From Cinnamomum chago (taxonomy: Eukaryota > Streptophyta > Magnoliopsida > Laurales > Lauraceae): 64,000 nt of DNA. The number at the start of each line of letters is the position of its first letter. The stretch's first letter is position 1. The translations under genes and the position numbers were made by a program. The stretch is from positions 10,228,001 to 10,292,000 of the forward strand of contig CP142451.1 of the NCBI GenBank assembly GCA_038049695.1. The letters run 5' to 3'. This document shows, in pieces, positions 48,007-59,500 of the stretch. The notes under the pieces were generated by a model. The model ran no database searches and had not been told where the DNA came from. It was given only the letters and a program-made list of their open reading frames with translations.

Positions 48007-50675
48007 ATGATGTACCATATGGACCATGCTATACAGCTTGCTATAGTAAGAATGGAACCCTTGAACCAATCCTCATGTATTTTAGCCTTTCCATTGAGGT
48101 GAATGAGGGCACCCCATAAATTCTTCACCACCGGTCCTTTGTACAAAGCCATGGCCATAACACCAGCCAATGAGACTAACGTTCCAACTACCTTTGCAAT
48201 CCCATGTGGGTTTCTTACATCAAGCCGTTCCAACCTAAAACCAGTAACAAATATAAATTTCATCTTTTGATCAAATTTGCATCAACACAAAAAATAATTG
48301 TACAACAGAAACAAACAAAATAATTAAAAAGACTAATCCTGAACATTTGAGTTTATGCTGTTTTTTTCCTCTAAAAACACATTATGACATGTTCAAATCA
48401 TGGTTGATTTCTCCAACTGTTCCATCTTGTTATTTATTTATTTTATTTTTTTTGCTATCGGAGGGTTATCAACCTTTTGAGCTAGACTAATCTTTCCAGG
48501 CCAGAGGGAAGCAGGGTAAACTCCCATGTAGCCCCAATGTGGTAGTACATTTTCGAACTTACAACCTCCGGATGCAATCTGTGGTCCTAGGCCAACTGAA
48601 CTACCTCTTGGGGTTAGAATTCAAGCCGACTGTTACATCTTGTTATTTGCAAAGATATGAAAAACTCCTGATTAGTTTTTTTGTTATGACAGAATTTCGA
48701 ATTTCATTGTCTCCATGTGCAATAAATAAAAATGATGATTGAAATTAATGGTAGTTACCTCAGCATAACCGCCATTACAAAAGTAAGAGAAGCAATAGTA
48801 TTGACTACCGAAGCGAGGAATGTTGGAGAGGTATAATTCAAGCTTGCAAAGTACATGTTTAGAGTTAAGCTGACCCTGTAATATTCATAATAAAACACTG
48901 TGTCATTCCCATGCAATCAACTCAAACTTTTCACAAATCCACGTTGGGCATGTTGGCTAATAGGTGAGGAATATGTAGATTTGAAGAAGATTTGTATAGT
49001 TGAGGATTTTACATTAACATGAATGTGCATCAATTCATGCAGCTGAGAAAAATTAAGATCAGTGTGTAAATTTGTAACAAATGAGGATATCCAAATCCTA
49101 TTGGTGGGAGAAGGGGTTTTGAACTAAAAAAAATATCCTAAAAAATGAGGATTCCATTGACCTAAATCCTCGGAAATTTACAATTGCTTAATCAATGGTT
49201 AATCTCATTTTTCACATGTTGATCTTACTAATAGTGCATTTACTCGGATTTTGACAAGGAAGTTCTCCACCGAGAATCAGTTCCTCACAATAATATAATG
49301 TGTCCTTACCCAAGAATGGAAAGCACGAATATTTCCATCAATAATCTCATTGTAAGCTTTGGTCTTGTGTTCCTGTAAAAGAAAAGAAAATGACAAAAAG
49401 GGGCTTAGATTTTAGCTCCGAGCAAAAGGAAACATTTGTGTGTTTGAGTTAATCTCTTACTATGTTTATGAGCCCGTAAACTGAGTTCAATATATAGAGG
49501 ATTTGAGATTATTTTCTTTTCGGGTCCTTACAATTTTGGAGGTAAATTTTCCGGTAATTTGGTTACAGACGCTAATCTAGTGTGGGAGCATTTATTGGCA
49601 TGAGGAAAGGAAAGCGTGACCTGTGACTCAGGTGCCCATCTCAAGTGAATTTATTATAGGGATTCTAATATATTTGTCATCCTTAAATCAACTTAATTTC
49701 ATGACCAAAATTCAAACAATGTCAATAAAGTTGCTTGACTTTGGTCAACAATTTTTTTTTAAAAACTTTTTTTTGCTACAAATGCGATGATATCATGAGA
49801 ACAATGTATGTCATAGAAAATGATAAATCCCATGACATCATCATGAGATTGTCCTATGATGTTATGGCTTTTTAAGGGGATTTTTTTTTTCAAATGATAG
49901 AACCTAAGAAATAGTGGAAAATGTGTATTTACCTTTTTCCAAAATATCATTTTGCAGTGTAAAAGGTAAGTTTGCTTGCTATTTGCAGAAAGTGTCTGAT
50001 AGAGAAGCTTATAATTAAATCCCATGATACCATAGGACTATTTCATGATATCATGGGATTTGGTGCAAAAAACTTAAAATAAAAAAAAAATTTGTTTGTT
50101 AGAGTCAAATGATCACTATGGTGACATTATTTAAATTTCAGTCGTGAAATTGGAAAAAAATAAATTTAAAGAAAACTAATATATCAAGACCGCCCCTTTA
50201 TTATATTATTTTCTAGTACTTACTTCATTCAAACAATGCAACCTCACAAATCACCTAAGATACGCTTAATATAATCACAATGATTTTCAAACCATGGCCT
50301 AACAAATGAACGATTCCTGTCACTCTACACACAGACCTCTAAATGGATCACACACACACAAAATCTTGGTTGGTCACCAAGGCTTTCTCAAACTTCTCTT
50401 CTATTCTCATTCTAGAGCAACTGTTTGTGCATGGTAATAACGGAAAACCAAGATAGATATGTATACCTTTCTAGGACATAGGCAAAAGGCAGCGTGGCCA
50501 GACCACTAACAAAGTGTCTGTAAGTTACATAGACATGAGGATTCATGCCATGCTTGAAAGAAGCCTCTGTGACGAAGTAGAGGAAAGCGTAGCCCAGTTG
50601 AGCAAAGACCATGAGGAGGTGTGGCTTGAATTTCCTGCAAACCTTCTGCAACCCACATGCAGCATTCAGGGCCAT
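44401..50675 (-). CDS. WAT1-related protein (EamA/DMT-family transporter)
   Basis: Seven exons on the minus strand, in order: 50675-50467, 49372-49310, 48875-48759, 48234-48003, 46082-45924, 45843-45692 and 44590-44401. Phases close, giving 373 aa, usual for the family. It is a multi-pass membrane protein with two EamA repeats (about 20-150 and 200-335), ten helices expected. Diagnostic stretches are KPHLLMVFAQLGYAFLYFV, NPHVYVTYRHFVSGL, VRNPHGIAKVVGTLVSLAG, LKRYPAQLSLTTWMSFVGG and WCTEEKGPVFVTMFNPL. WAT1 itself is a tonoplast auxin exporter, and UMAMIT relatives move amino acids; the substrate here is unknown. The start is the ATG at 50675; an upstream ATG at 50716 is out of frame. Introns are crowded with inserts: MITEs, SINEs, microsatellites. 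A copia element lies 0.75 kb upstream in the same orientation. Exon 4's donor (GTCTCT) is unusual. The family call is firm; exact ortholog unknown. Confidence 0.93.
45106..45161. repeat. (CT)n microsatellite in WAT1-like intron 6
   Basis: About 28 uninterrupted CT units, followed by A-rich then T-rich runs (45162-45214). Confidence 0.92.
46713..46930 (+). mobile_element. tRNA-derived SINE in WAT1-like intron 4
   Basis: TGCCCAGTGGTTGGGAGTCC (46715-46734) fits box A and GTGTTTGATCCTT (46756-46768) fits box B, with about 21 bp between them. The body ends near TTGGTTAGTAACCAAAAAAC. It lies antisense to the host gene. Confidence 0.55.
47345..47495. mobile_element. Mutator-like MITE, 151 bp, in WAT1-like intron 4
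   Basis: Terminal inverted repeats of about 52 bp start GGGAGGTGCTTTTGTGAGAG on the left and GGGAGGTGCTCTTGTGAGAG on the inverted right. They differ at about five positions and leave a core of under 50 bp. It is flanked by a perfect 9-bp duplication CTTAAAATT (47336-47344 and 47496-47504), the size made by Mutator-type transposases. No coding capacity. Confidence 0.88.
47594..47645 (+). mobile_element. RTE-type LINE 3' end relic
   Basis: ATTCATGCAGCCGACTCC, TTTGGAACAAGGCC and TTGATGATGA are in the same order as the plant RTE terminal sequence and as the copy at 6793-6846. Confidence 0.5.
47958..48001. repeat. (GA)n microsatellite abutting exon 4 donor
   Basis: About 22 units. On the coding (minus) strand it is (CT)n beginning at the second base of the intron, so the donor reads GTCTCTCT. 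Confidence 0.92.
48436..48640 (-). mobile_element. tRNA-derived SINE in WAT1-like intron 3
   Basis: On the minus strand GAGGTAGTTCAGTTGGCC resembles box A and GGTTGTAAGTTCGAAA resembles box B, about 30 bp apart. The body ends ACCCTCCGATAGC followed by an A-rich tail (plus-strand T-rich 48428-48460). It has the same sense as the host gene. Confidence 0.6.
48960..49230. mobile_element. Possible diverged MITE in WAT1-like intron 2
   Basis: CATGTTGGCTAATAGG at the left and phrases AATGAGGATTCC, AAATCCTCGGAAATTTACAATTG in the middle/right echo family M2 (13829 and 16512), partly in reverse order. The ends are not clear. Confidence 0.3.
49751..50094. mobile_element. Foldback MITE in WAT1-like intron 1
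   Basis: The left arm TTTTTTTTGCTACAAATGCG runs into ATGATATCATGA. The inverted right arm TTTTTTGCACCAAATCCC runs into ATGATATCATGA, after a shared T-rich outer block. Further copies of CCCATGAYAYCAT words lie inside. About 344 bp, non-coding, target duplication not resolved. Confidence 0.55.
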
Positions 50676-51422
50676 GCCTAAAAACCTTACACCGCAGACA
50701 GTAGGCTCAAAGGCATGCACAAGGAGAGGACTAACAACTCCAGAGGGATGATATAGGAATGAGAGTTAAGTGGGTGTTTTGTGTGTGGATTTTGAAATCA
50801 TGTCTCTTGCATGTGGGAGGTATCAGTTCCTATTTGAGGTATCAGTTCCTATTAATTGAAATAGCCACTTGGGGAAAACAAATTGGCACGTAATCCTGAT
50901 AATAAAGCAAAGTGCTTTGATACCATCGAATGTTGGGGTTGGGGTTTTCTTGGCCCGGGTCGGGCTGAGCCGTGCTGACGCTTTCATATCCTTAGCCCGT
51001 TTAGTGCCATGTTCGAACTCCATCATGGGGCCAACCTATTAATATAATTTATATAGTTCAAAATAAATGTCATCCTTTTCAGTTATATATATCCTCAAAT
51101 TTAATTCAATTGGAGTTAGTTCTAATGTAAGATTGTTCACAATATGGATAACATGATCAATGCATGTGATTAATAATTAATATATGAGTTGTACAAATCG
51201 CATTCTTAGTCGTGCACAATCTTATAGTGGGACCAGCTCTTGCTAAAGTAAATTTTGAGACTATGTCACGGAAAAAAATGACATTTGTTTCGAGCGGTCC
51301 AAATTATTAATAGATGAGACTCATGTCGGAGTTCTGCACATCCCACTCATTCAAAAGGGGCCGGAATGAGGAAGTTTTTCTGGAGGGGTAGAGGCAGGAG
51401 TTCGGGCCATCCCATTGGGCTG
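50676..51422. other. WAT1-like upstream region
   Basis: Likely promoter and leader of the WAT1-like gene, bounded by the copia element. A 15-bp direct repeat GGTATCAGTTCCTAT occurs at 50819-50833 and 50838-50852. A GGCCCGGGTCGGGCTGAGCC patch lies near 50953. No clear TATA box was chosen. Confidence 0.45.
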
Positions 51423-51427
51423 ATGTG

Positions 51428-51695
51428 ACTTAAAAACAACAAAAAGAGAATAGTAATTCATATCATATTTACAATGAGTGTGTACAGATATTTATACATC
51501 AATGGGTCAATCCCAGATCTTACAATCATACAATCAAGCTACATATCCTTCATCAATGGGTCAATTCCCAGATCCTACAATCAAGCTACGTATCATTTAC
51601 TATAGGAAAGAATCATCTACAAAGAGAGAAAGAATCAAGAGAGATCATCTACAAAGAGAGAAAGAATCAAGAGAGAATCCGGACATATCGCAACA
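51428..51695 (-). repeat. 3' LTR of copia element
   Basis: 268 bp, starting TGTTGCGATATG on the minus strand and ending TTTTTAAGT rather than the usual CA. Contains an 8-bp insertion relative to the other LTR and an internal duplication of AAAGAATCAAGAGAGA. Confidence 0.93.
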
Positions 51696-51704
51696 CTCCC
51701 CCTC
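51696..51704 (-). other. Polypurine tract of copia element
   Basis: GAGGGGGAG on the minus strand directly before the 3' LTR; priming site for plus-strand DNA synthesis. It overlaps the end of the polyprotein stop region. Confidence 0.85.
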
Positions 51705-54700
51705 AAGTTGGTGCATAGATGTCACACATGCCCAACTTGCCCAAAAACTTCGAGAACACTCGATTTGAAACTGCTTTGGTGAGAATATCGGCCAACTGAT
51801 CTTCTGATCGAATCTTAGGCAATTCTACAATCTTATCATCCAACTTCTCCTTAATGAAGAATCTGTCTATCTCCACATGCTTCGTTCGATCATGTTGAAC
51901 CGGATTATGAGCAATATCACATGCTGCTTTACTGTCACAGTATAAGTAAATTGGTTCCCTAGGCGGACAGCCCAAATCTCTAAGGAGATGTCTCAGCCAC
52001 AACGCCTCACAAACTGCAAGTGCCATACCTCGAAATTCAGCCTCTGCACTTGATCGTGCAACAACATCTTGTTTTTTGCTTCTCCATGTAACAAGATTAC
52101 CTCCAACAAAGGTGAAATAACCTGAAGTAGAACGCCTGTCATCAACTGCTCCAGCCCAATCTGCATCAGTATATGCATTCACACTTTGATAATCTTCATT
52201 TTTAGTGAATAAAATTCCTTTTCCGGGAGCAGACTTCAGATATCTCAAAATGCGCATAACTGCATTCATATGTTGCTCGCCAGGATTATGCATAAACTGG
52301 CTAACAATACTCAAAGCATAGGCAAGGTCTGGTCTCGTGTGTGCTAAGTACATCAATCTTCCTACGAGTCTCTGGTATCTCCCCTTATCAACCGGTACCT
52401 GATTAGACTCAACACATAACTTCAGTCCTTTTTCTACTGGTGTTTCAACAGGTTGACATGCTGACATACCAGTTTCCTGTAACAAGTCTAAGGCATATTT
52501 CCTTTGAGTCAGAAAAATCCCTTTATTAGATCGAGACACTTCAATCCCAAGGAAATATTTCAAGGAGCCGAGGTCTTTCATTTCGAATTCTCTAGATAAG
52601 TGATTCTGTAGAGCCCTCCTTTCTTCGGGATCATTTCCTGTAACCACCATATCATCCACATATACAATAAGTGCAATGATCTTACCTTGCTGTTTCTTCA
52701 AGAATAAAGTGTGATCTGAATTGGTCTGATGATAACCAAAGGCTTTCATAGACTTAGTGAACCTTCCGAACCATGCTTGCGGAGACTGTTTCAACCCAGA
52801 TAGTGCCTTCTTTAGCCTGCACACCTTCCGACTATGCGTTTCTGGTATGATGCATCCTGGTGGGAGTTCCATGTACACTTCTTCAGATAACTCGCCATGT
52901 AGAAAGGCGTTCTTCACATCAAACTGTTGTAATGGCCAATCTAAGTTCACAGCAAGAGACAACAGGACTCGTACCGTGTTGATTTTAGCTACAGGTGCAA
53001 ATGTCTCTGTATAATCGATCACATAGGTTTGGGTGTACCCTTTCGCAACCAGTCTCGCCTTGAAGCATTCAATTTCACCATCTGATTTGTACTTCACAGT
53101 ATAAACCCAACGGCATCCAACTGGTTTCTTTCCTGGTGGCCGGTCAACAAGTTCCCATGTTTTATTCTCCTGCAAGGATTTCATCTCCTCATTCATAGCG
53201 GCTTTCCACCTTGGGTCAGCTAAGGCTTCCTGTACATTATTAGGAATAGATACAGTAGATAATTGATTTACAAATGACTGATTTGATTCTGACAAACGAT
53301 GGTTAGGCACATAATGACTCATTGGATATTTGACTTTACTAGAAAATTCGGGTTCATATGTGGGTTTAGGGATACCTCTGGTGTGACGATGTGGTAGTTG
53401 TCCTCTAGATGGTTCAAGAACATTCTCAGCAAGCGATTGGTTTGGTGTGAGGAACTTGGATGGAAGTGGAGCCATAACTTCAGTTTCTGGATGTTTATCA
53501 CTACTTGTATCCAATTCAGCCACTTCTTGATTACCAGGTTCAGAGACTTCCCCATTTTCAGAGATGTCCAAGGTACCCATATCAACTTCACCCACTCCTT
53601 GGTTGACGGGTTCATAAAGTTCCCCTTCTTCCGGGATATGAACGACTACATTTTCAGAGATGTCCAAGGTACCCATATCAACTTCACCCACTCCTTGGTT
53701 GACGGGTTCATAAAGTTCCCCTTCTTCCGGGATATGAACGACTACATCTTCAGAGATGTCTTCATCGTAGTTTAGAGTCTGAATCTCCTTCTGGTACTCC
53801 CCCTGAAGTTCAGACTCAGAGGAAAAATACATTGAGTCTTCATGAAAAATGACATCCAAAGTAACAAACATTCGTTGGGTTGGAGGATGATAGCATCAGA
53901 ATCCCTTTTGAGAAGCAGCATAGCCGAGAAAGACACATCGCAGCGCTCGAGGAGACAACTTGTTGCGATGATGCTTATGGAGGTGTACAAATGCTACACA
54001 ACCAAAGACGTGAGGAGGTAAATTTGGGACTGTTGGGGCAACAACTGCTTCAGCGAGAGCCTGAGATGGTGTGTGGAAATCAATAGTGTTGGAAGGGACT
54101 CGGTTGATCAAAAAAGCCGCAGAGTTAAGTGCTTCGCCCCAATAGGATAATGGCATATGGGCTGCTATCAATGAAGCACGGACAACCTCCAATAAGTGAC
54201 AATTTTTTCTCTCGGCTACCCCATTCTGCTGAGGTGTGTTAGAACAAGTAGTTTGATGAACAATTCCGTGTGCTTCCAGATAGTGCTGAAGTTCAGAACT
54301 CAAATATTCGCCTCCATTGTCACTACGAAGAACCTGAATTGGTGCATTGTACTGAGTGTGATTCATGCTATAAAATTTTTGAAATAACAGGTTCACTTCA
54401 CCTTTAGACTTCATCAAGTACACCCAAGTCATCCTGGTACAATCATCAATAAAAGTAACAAACCAACGTGATCCACCAAAGGTAGTGACTTTGGACGGAC
54501 CCCAAACATCAGAATGTATGAGCATAAAAGGAACGGGACTTTTATTCAAAGTTAATGGGAATGAAACACGATGGCTTTTTGCCAGTTCACAAACTTCACA
54601 GCGGAAACTAGAAACGTCAATTTTTGCAAATAAACTAGGAAATAATTTCTTCAGGTAACCAAAGGAAGCATGCCCCAGACATCGATGCCATAACCAAATT

Positions 54701-56120
54701 TCAGATTTTTGCTTTTCCCCCTCAGAACCGTCCACCATTAAAGCTTGACACAGTTTTTTTGAACTCTTTGACACCAAGTCCAAATAGTACAGCTTCCCTC
54801 GCCTAATACCACAACCAATCGTTTGCCTTGTTCGAATGTCCTTAAACACACAATAATCAGGCCAAAAAATCACAACACAAAGTAAGGCAGTGGTGATTTT
54901 GGAAACGGATAACAAATTATAATTTAAAGATGGAACAACTAAAACTGAATCTAAGTTCAAAGTATCAGTGAGACTTAAGGACTTTTCTCCAATAATTGAG
55001 GCTGAAGAGCCATTGGCAGTGGAAACAGATTTTTGTGAGGATGGTTTAAGGGGTGAGACCTGTCTAGAATCAAATGTCATATGATCCGTAGCACCGGAAT
55101 CAATTATCCATGCACTATTAGAAATAAGTGTAGACATATTTAAAATCTTACCACCATTACTTGTCGTTGCTGCTATAGCCGAGGTCTGTCCAGCAACACC
55201 ATTCGTCGTCTTCTTGGAATTCCTCTTCCGTGAATCGCGGCTATGATCCCACCATTCTGGATACCCCACAAGTTCAAAGCAGTGACTCTTGGTGTGACCA
55301 GTTTGATTGCCATGAGTGCATTTGTAGGAGGACTTGTTGGAGGATTTATCGGTACCATTAGTGTCCTTAGGCTGGTTTGGAGAAGACCAGTTTTGATTAG
55401 ACCGGTTTCGAGTCACCATGGCAGAAGCTTCAGTCTTTTCTGGTTCTTCAATCATCGTTGCGTGTCGAACAGATTCACGGCGGACCAATGCATAACATAC
55501 TTCTAATTTGGGGATAGGGTCCTTTCTCAGGATTTCACCACGGACTTGTTCGAATTCACCATCTAATCCAGCAAGAAGAATATGCACCCTCTGTCGTTGA
55601 ACCGATTTTCTGTAAGATTCAACATCGTTCTCACTCTCCATAATCACCTTATCACGATGATCCAATTCACCAAAGATTTCAGTCAATTCTCCATAATACA
55701 GAGAAAGTGTTCTACCATTTTGTTTGGCAGAGAAAGCCCTCTGATTCAAGACAAACACCTGCAATTCATCAGCTCCATCATAAAAAGCTTTAGAAAGAGC
55801 TTCCAAATATCTCGAGCGGTGGGTAAGCGAATGTATCACTTCATAATTTCTAGGGACATAGACATCAACATCCATCGCTTGACCTTTTGATTGTCTGCAT
55901 ACCATTTCTCATACGTATCATCCTTCTCAGACGGAGCTTGAGAATTCCCACGGATGAAGGAGAGTTTCTCCTTCTCAGCAATATGCATCTCCATGATTTG
56001 AGACCACAAATCATAGTTTGTTTCATCGAGTACAATCCCTGCCTTGAACGATGAACCTTCAGATTGAATAATAATGGGAGCAGATTTAGTCCCTGATGTT
56101 TCCGAATCTGGATTGGCCAT
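51703..56120 (-). pseudogene. Copia gag-pol polyprotein, disrupted
   Basis: Starts at ATG 56120 with gag. The gag frame hits TGA at 55838-55836 and shifts by one base near 55800-55803. The frame then runs open to TGA 53898-53896 and on, in the same frame, to the final stop at 51703. Visible parts in order: gag UBN2-type domain; zinc knuckle near 55330 whose second cysteine is glycine (CTHGNQTGH); protease DSGATDHM; pre-integrase HHCC (LWHRCLGH, CEVC); integrase core with D (HSDVWGP), D (RSDNGGEY) and E (QQNGVAERKN); reverse transcriptase with YVDD near 52650; RNase H with TDADWAG, SSAEAEF and DSKAACDIA. The break sites look like C-to-T or single-base changes. It cannot make a full polyprotein as read. 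It would normally serve reverse transcription and integration in cytoplasmic particles. Confidence 0.92.
53561..53752 (-). repeat. 96-bp tandem duplication inside copia pol
   Basis: Two in-frame copies (53561-53656, 53657-53752) of a 32-codon acidic unit containing HIPEEGELYEPVNQGVGEVD. They lie in the variable linker between integrase and reverse transcriptase. A decayed third unit (SEPGNQEVAELD) precedes the RT side. Confidence 0.88.
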
Positions 56121-56245
56121 AGTTCAATGAAGGGTATAAAGGATTCAAGTTCCACGCTCACAGCAAAGATCGTCCGACGATCCGACGACCAGTATAGTGG
56201 CTGGACAATGGGATTCCAAATGATTCTCTTGGGATTACAACGTAA

Positions 56246-56264
56246 CCTTCTTGCTCTGATACCA
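56246..56264 (-). other. tRNA-iMet primer binding site of copia element
   Basis: TGGTATCAGAGC on the minus strand directly after the 5' LTR, complementary to the 3' end of plant initiator methionine tRNA, the common copia primer. Confidence 0.9.
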
Positions 56265-56527
56265 ACTTAAAAACAACAAAAAGAGAATAGTAATTCATAT
56301 CATATTTACAATGAGTGTGTTCAGATATTTATACATCAATGGGTCGATCCCAGATCCTACAATCAAGCTACATATCCTTCATCAATGGGTCATCAATTCC
56401 CAAATCCTACAATCAAGCTACGTATCATTTACTATAGGAAAGAATCATCTACAAAGTGAGAAAGAATCAAGAGAGATCATCTACAAAGAGAGAAAGAAAC
56501 AAGAGAGAATCCGGACATATCGCAACA
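56265..56527 (-). repeat. 5' LTR of copia element
   Basis: 263 bp, same boundaries as the 3' LTR (TGTTGCGATATG to TTTTTAAGT), followed outside by target duplication ATGTG at 56528-56532. Confidence 0.93.
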
Positions 56528-56532
56528 ATGTG

Positions 56533-59500
56533 GACATTGAGTGTGCAAATCCTCTAGTTTTTTCTCTTCTTTTCCTTTTTTTTTTTTTTTTTTTTTTTGC
56601 TGGGCCTCCAAATTTTTTCTATATCCGGTGAGTTAGATAGCCTGGATTTTGCCAAAGGTAACAGTTATGGTGGGGCCTATGAAACTATTGGTTTTGATTT
56701 CATTCATACCATGTCAGCTATACGTGTAAAGATAGCAATTGAGTGCTACATTCGGACAAGAGAAGAGGAACCTATGGTGTCGAATGGGAGGCCAAAAAAG
56801 TTGGGCATCTGCACTTCTATACTCATCTGGTGGGCCACACTTGCATTCTTATGAGCAATGATTCCAGTTTTGTTGCATTTGATCGTGGTCATGGATTATT
56901 CTTCGATCTTATTCTTCCATTTGGTGGCTTAGAATTCGGAAATCTGTTCACTGATATATTCTCTCTCTCATGTATTTATATACCCACAAAATTCCTATTC
57001 ACCATCATTTTCTCTCTTCAGAGCAATTGGCGTAGACTATACTTTTATTTGTTGCAACTTGTCAAATAATCAATGAAATTCTGAAGGAACTATGTAACTT
57101 AAGGTCATGGATTTTCATAAAGGTGGGTATGTGTCAAGTGGGATTTAGTTGAATGAATTGGCTCAACCTAAACCCAATGCATTCATTTGCCAGATTAAAC
57201 AGGGAATGGGAATTGCCCAGGCTAAAGTCCCAGCCTGGCCGAGATGAGTTGGATTTGAACAGAGTAATAAAGCCCTTGTGCTCGGCTTCAGCCTCTTTTC
57301 TGAACACTGTATTTGATCCAGATCCAGATCAAGAACATGATCCTTGAATGTTCTAACCCAAGGATCTGGATCATGGATAATTACATATATTTGCCTCTCA
57401 TGCGGACAGAACCACATGCAGAGGTGTGAGTCCAGCCCAAGGATCTGATCCAGCATAAATAATTTGTTTATAGGGAATTTGGCACCTCCTTTGGATCATT
57501 CGAGAGAACAAAACTTCCAAATAGAAGTTCTATTGATAGTTTTCTTGATTAATTACATAATTCCTAGGGTTCTCTTCATAGGATTACAATAGAAAAAAAA
57601 ATATAAATATAATCCTAATCTAAGAGAAATTTGAGCAACTTTATCACCGTTTAGAACTGTGGAAATGATGCAAAAGAGGGTTTACCGCCAAATTAAGCAG
57701 CTGCAAAGCTGCACACGCAAGTGAGTGGAAATGTTGCATGTGCAAGATTTCCTCTGCTCTAAGGGGGGGAAAACCTGCATGTTTTGTAATTTTTTTCAAC
57801 CCTCCAATTTTGGGTTGGATCTGGATGAAAATAAACAATCATATAACAAAATCAGACAAAAAGCATAGATAACATGTTGGATATAAACTCTTCTTTGATC
57901 TAACTCCCTCCATTAATGGATGACGGTGGGCCACTTGTGAACACTTTCTCCTGAAAAGATCTCACTCACCTGACGTATCGACTGGTCTAAATTTTGGGCA
58001 GTCATGTTATAATGGTTCTAACCGAAACCAGTACTCTGGTTCTCACCCAAGTCATGTTGATAGTGGTTTTCACCAAATAAGAGGGCTGGGCTGACTAGGC
58101 ATGGTAGTCCAAATAAGAGGAACACGCTTTACTATTAAAGTAAAGGTGAAGTACAGCCTTCATTTGTCGTACAAGTAATAACTAGGGGGTGATATCAAAA
58201 GTACATTAATTTTAAACTTCTCTTTTTTTTTCTTTTTTTTCAGAAAAGAATAAATAAGCAACATCCTTCCCCACTAAATGACAGCAAAATAAGGTCATAT
58301 TTGGAAGTTATCTATTGAAAAGCTGCAGAAGAAATAATCATGCATTAAAAGTTTTATGAAAATACCTTTTTCCATACAACAAATTAAGTTGCATAAAATG
58401 GAAAAATAAAAAATTGGGACACAAAGGAAACGATGGGATAGAAGAGAGGTTTTTTTCTTTTAAGGAACGTATAAATGAGAATTTAAAAAGCAGAGAGTAG
58501 AGGTGCGTGGTTTGGTGGAGAGTCGAGGTGAGTGCTTTGACTAAAAAAGATAGAAGTGTGTAATTGCATGAGAAAAGTAGGAGAGAGCAAACGTGGGCCA
58601 TTTGAACAAAAAGGCAAAAATGTCGGTCAAATTTAAAACTGCCAGTCAAATTTAAAAACAAAACCCTGTGCTTTATTATATTATAATTTGAGCAAAATGA
58701 AATCTGTCTTTTTATTTATTTATTTTTATTTTCAAGTCTGATAACTATATAATTTGAAAATTCTCAGTTTTGCAAATTTACTCTTCTTAGCTATAATATG
58801 ATGTTAATGTGCATTCTTCAGCTATATCAATCTTTAAGAGGTGTTTATGGAGCATCCGTAAAAGAGGAAACGCTCGATTCCAGTCTCAAATATCAAAATA
58901 CAAAGTTCTTTCTTTGTGAGGAAAGAGGGCTTCAAAAGATGAAAAATCCTCGTTGCACCGATCACAAAAACATGAAGATATTGTTTCGCTCTATCAAATT
59001 ATGCCAACTGTGTAAACAGTACCAAATTACAAGGTTGGCATGATTTGGCAGGGGTTCGGGACTCAAAATATAAATATAATCCTAATCTTAGAGAGATTGC
59101 AGGGAAGATAGATAAGTCATAATTTAATTATAATAAAGCAAATAAAGAATGTGCATAAATTGGATCTTGAAGGATTGTTACATGTGAGTCCTTGACATTG
59201 GACCATTTGTTTAGATTCAATGGCCCTCTTTCAAGCCACATCTTAAACCGGAGTGATCCAATGGCTCTCTTTTAAGTCATCTCTTAAAACAGTAAGAAAC
59301 CAGCAAGAGGAAAGTCTCTCTCGACCAAATCAATTCTCTCTCTAAAGAAAACCCTAAAAAATGAACTCTCTTTGCTCAGAGAATAAACTCACCAATCCAG
59401 AATATGGGTTTATACTTTTGAAAAATCTCATTGCTCTCCCATAAGATGGGGCCTTTCCACGATCACGTCCATCTAACCTCTTTAATTGGTGATTGAGAAA

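Larger units (their letters stand above)
51428..56527 (-). mobile_element. Complete Ty1/copia LTR retrotransposon, 5.1 kb
   Basis: Two LTRs (51428-51695, 56265-56527) flank an internal region with tRNA-iMet primer site, gag-protease-integrase-RT-RNase H order and polypurine tract. A perfect 5-bp duplication ATGTG lies at 51423-51427 and 56528-56532. By eye the LTRs differ at 6 substitutions plus two indels (8 and 3 bp) over about 260 aligned bases, so the insertion is young. The polyprotein carries two nonsense changes and one frameshift, so the copy is non-autonomous. Integrase before reverse transcriptase defines copia. Confidence 0.95.

Noticed and set aside
50676..50720. Longer N-terminus for the WAT1-like protein
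   Set aside because: The frame extends upstream only from a GTG codon; the first in-frame ATG is at 50675 and gives a normal family N-terminus.
53398..53775. 125-codon plus-strand frame
   Set aside because: Antisense of the duplicated copia linker; repeats in the protein are the mirrored 96-bp units.
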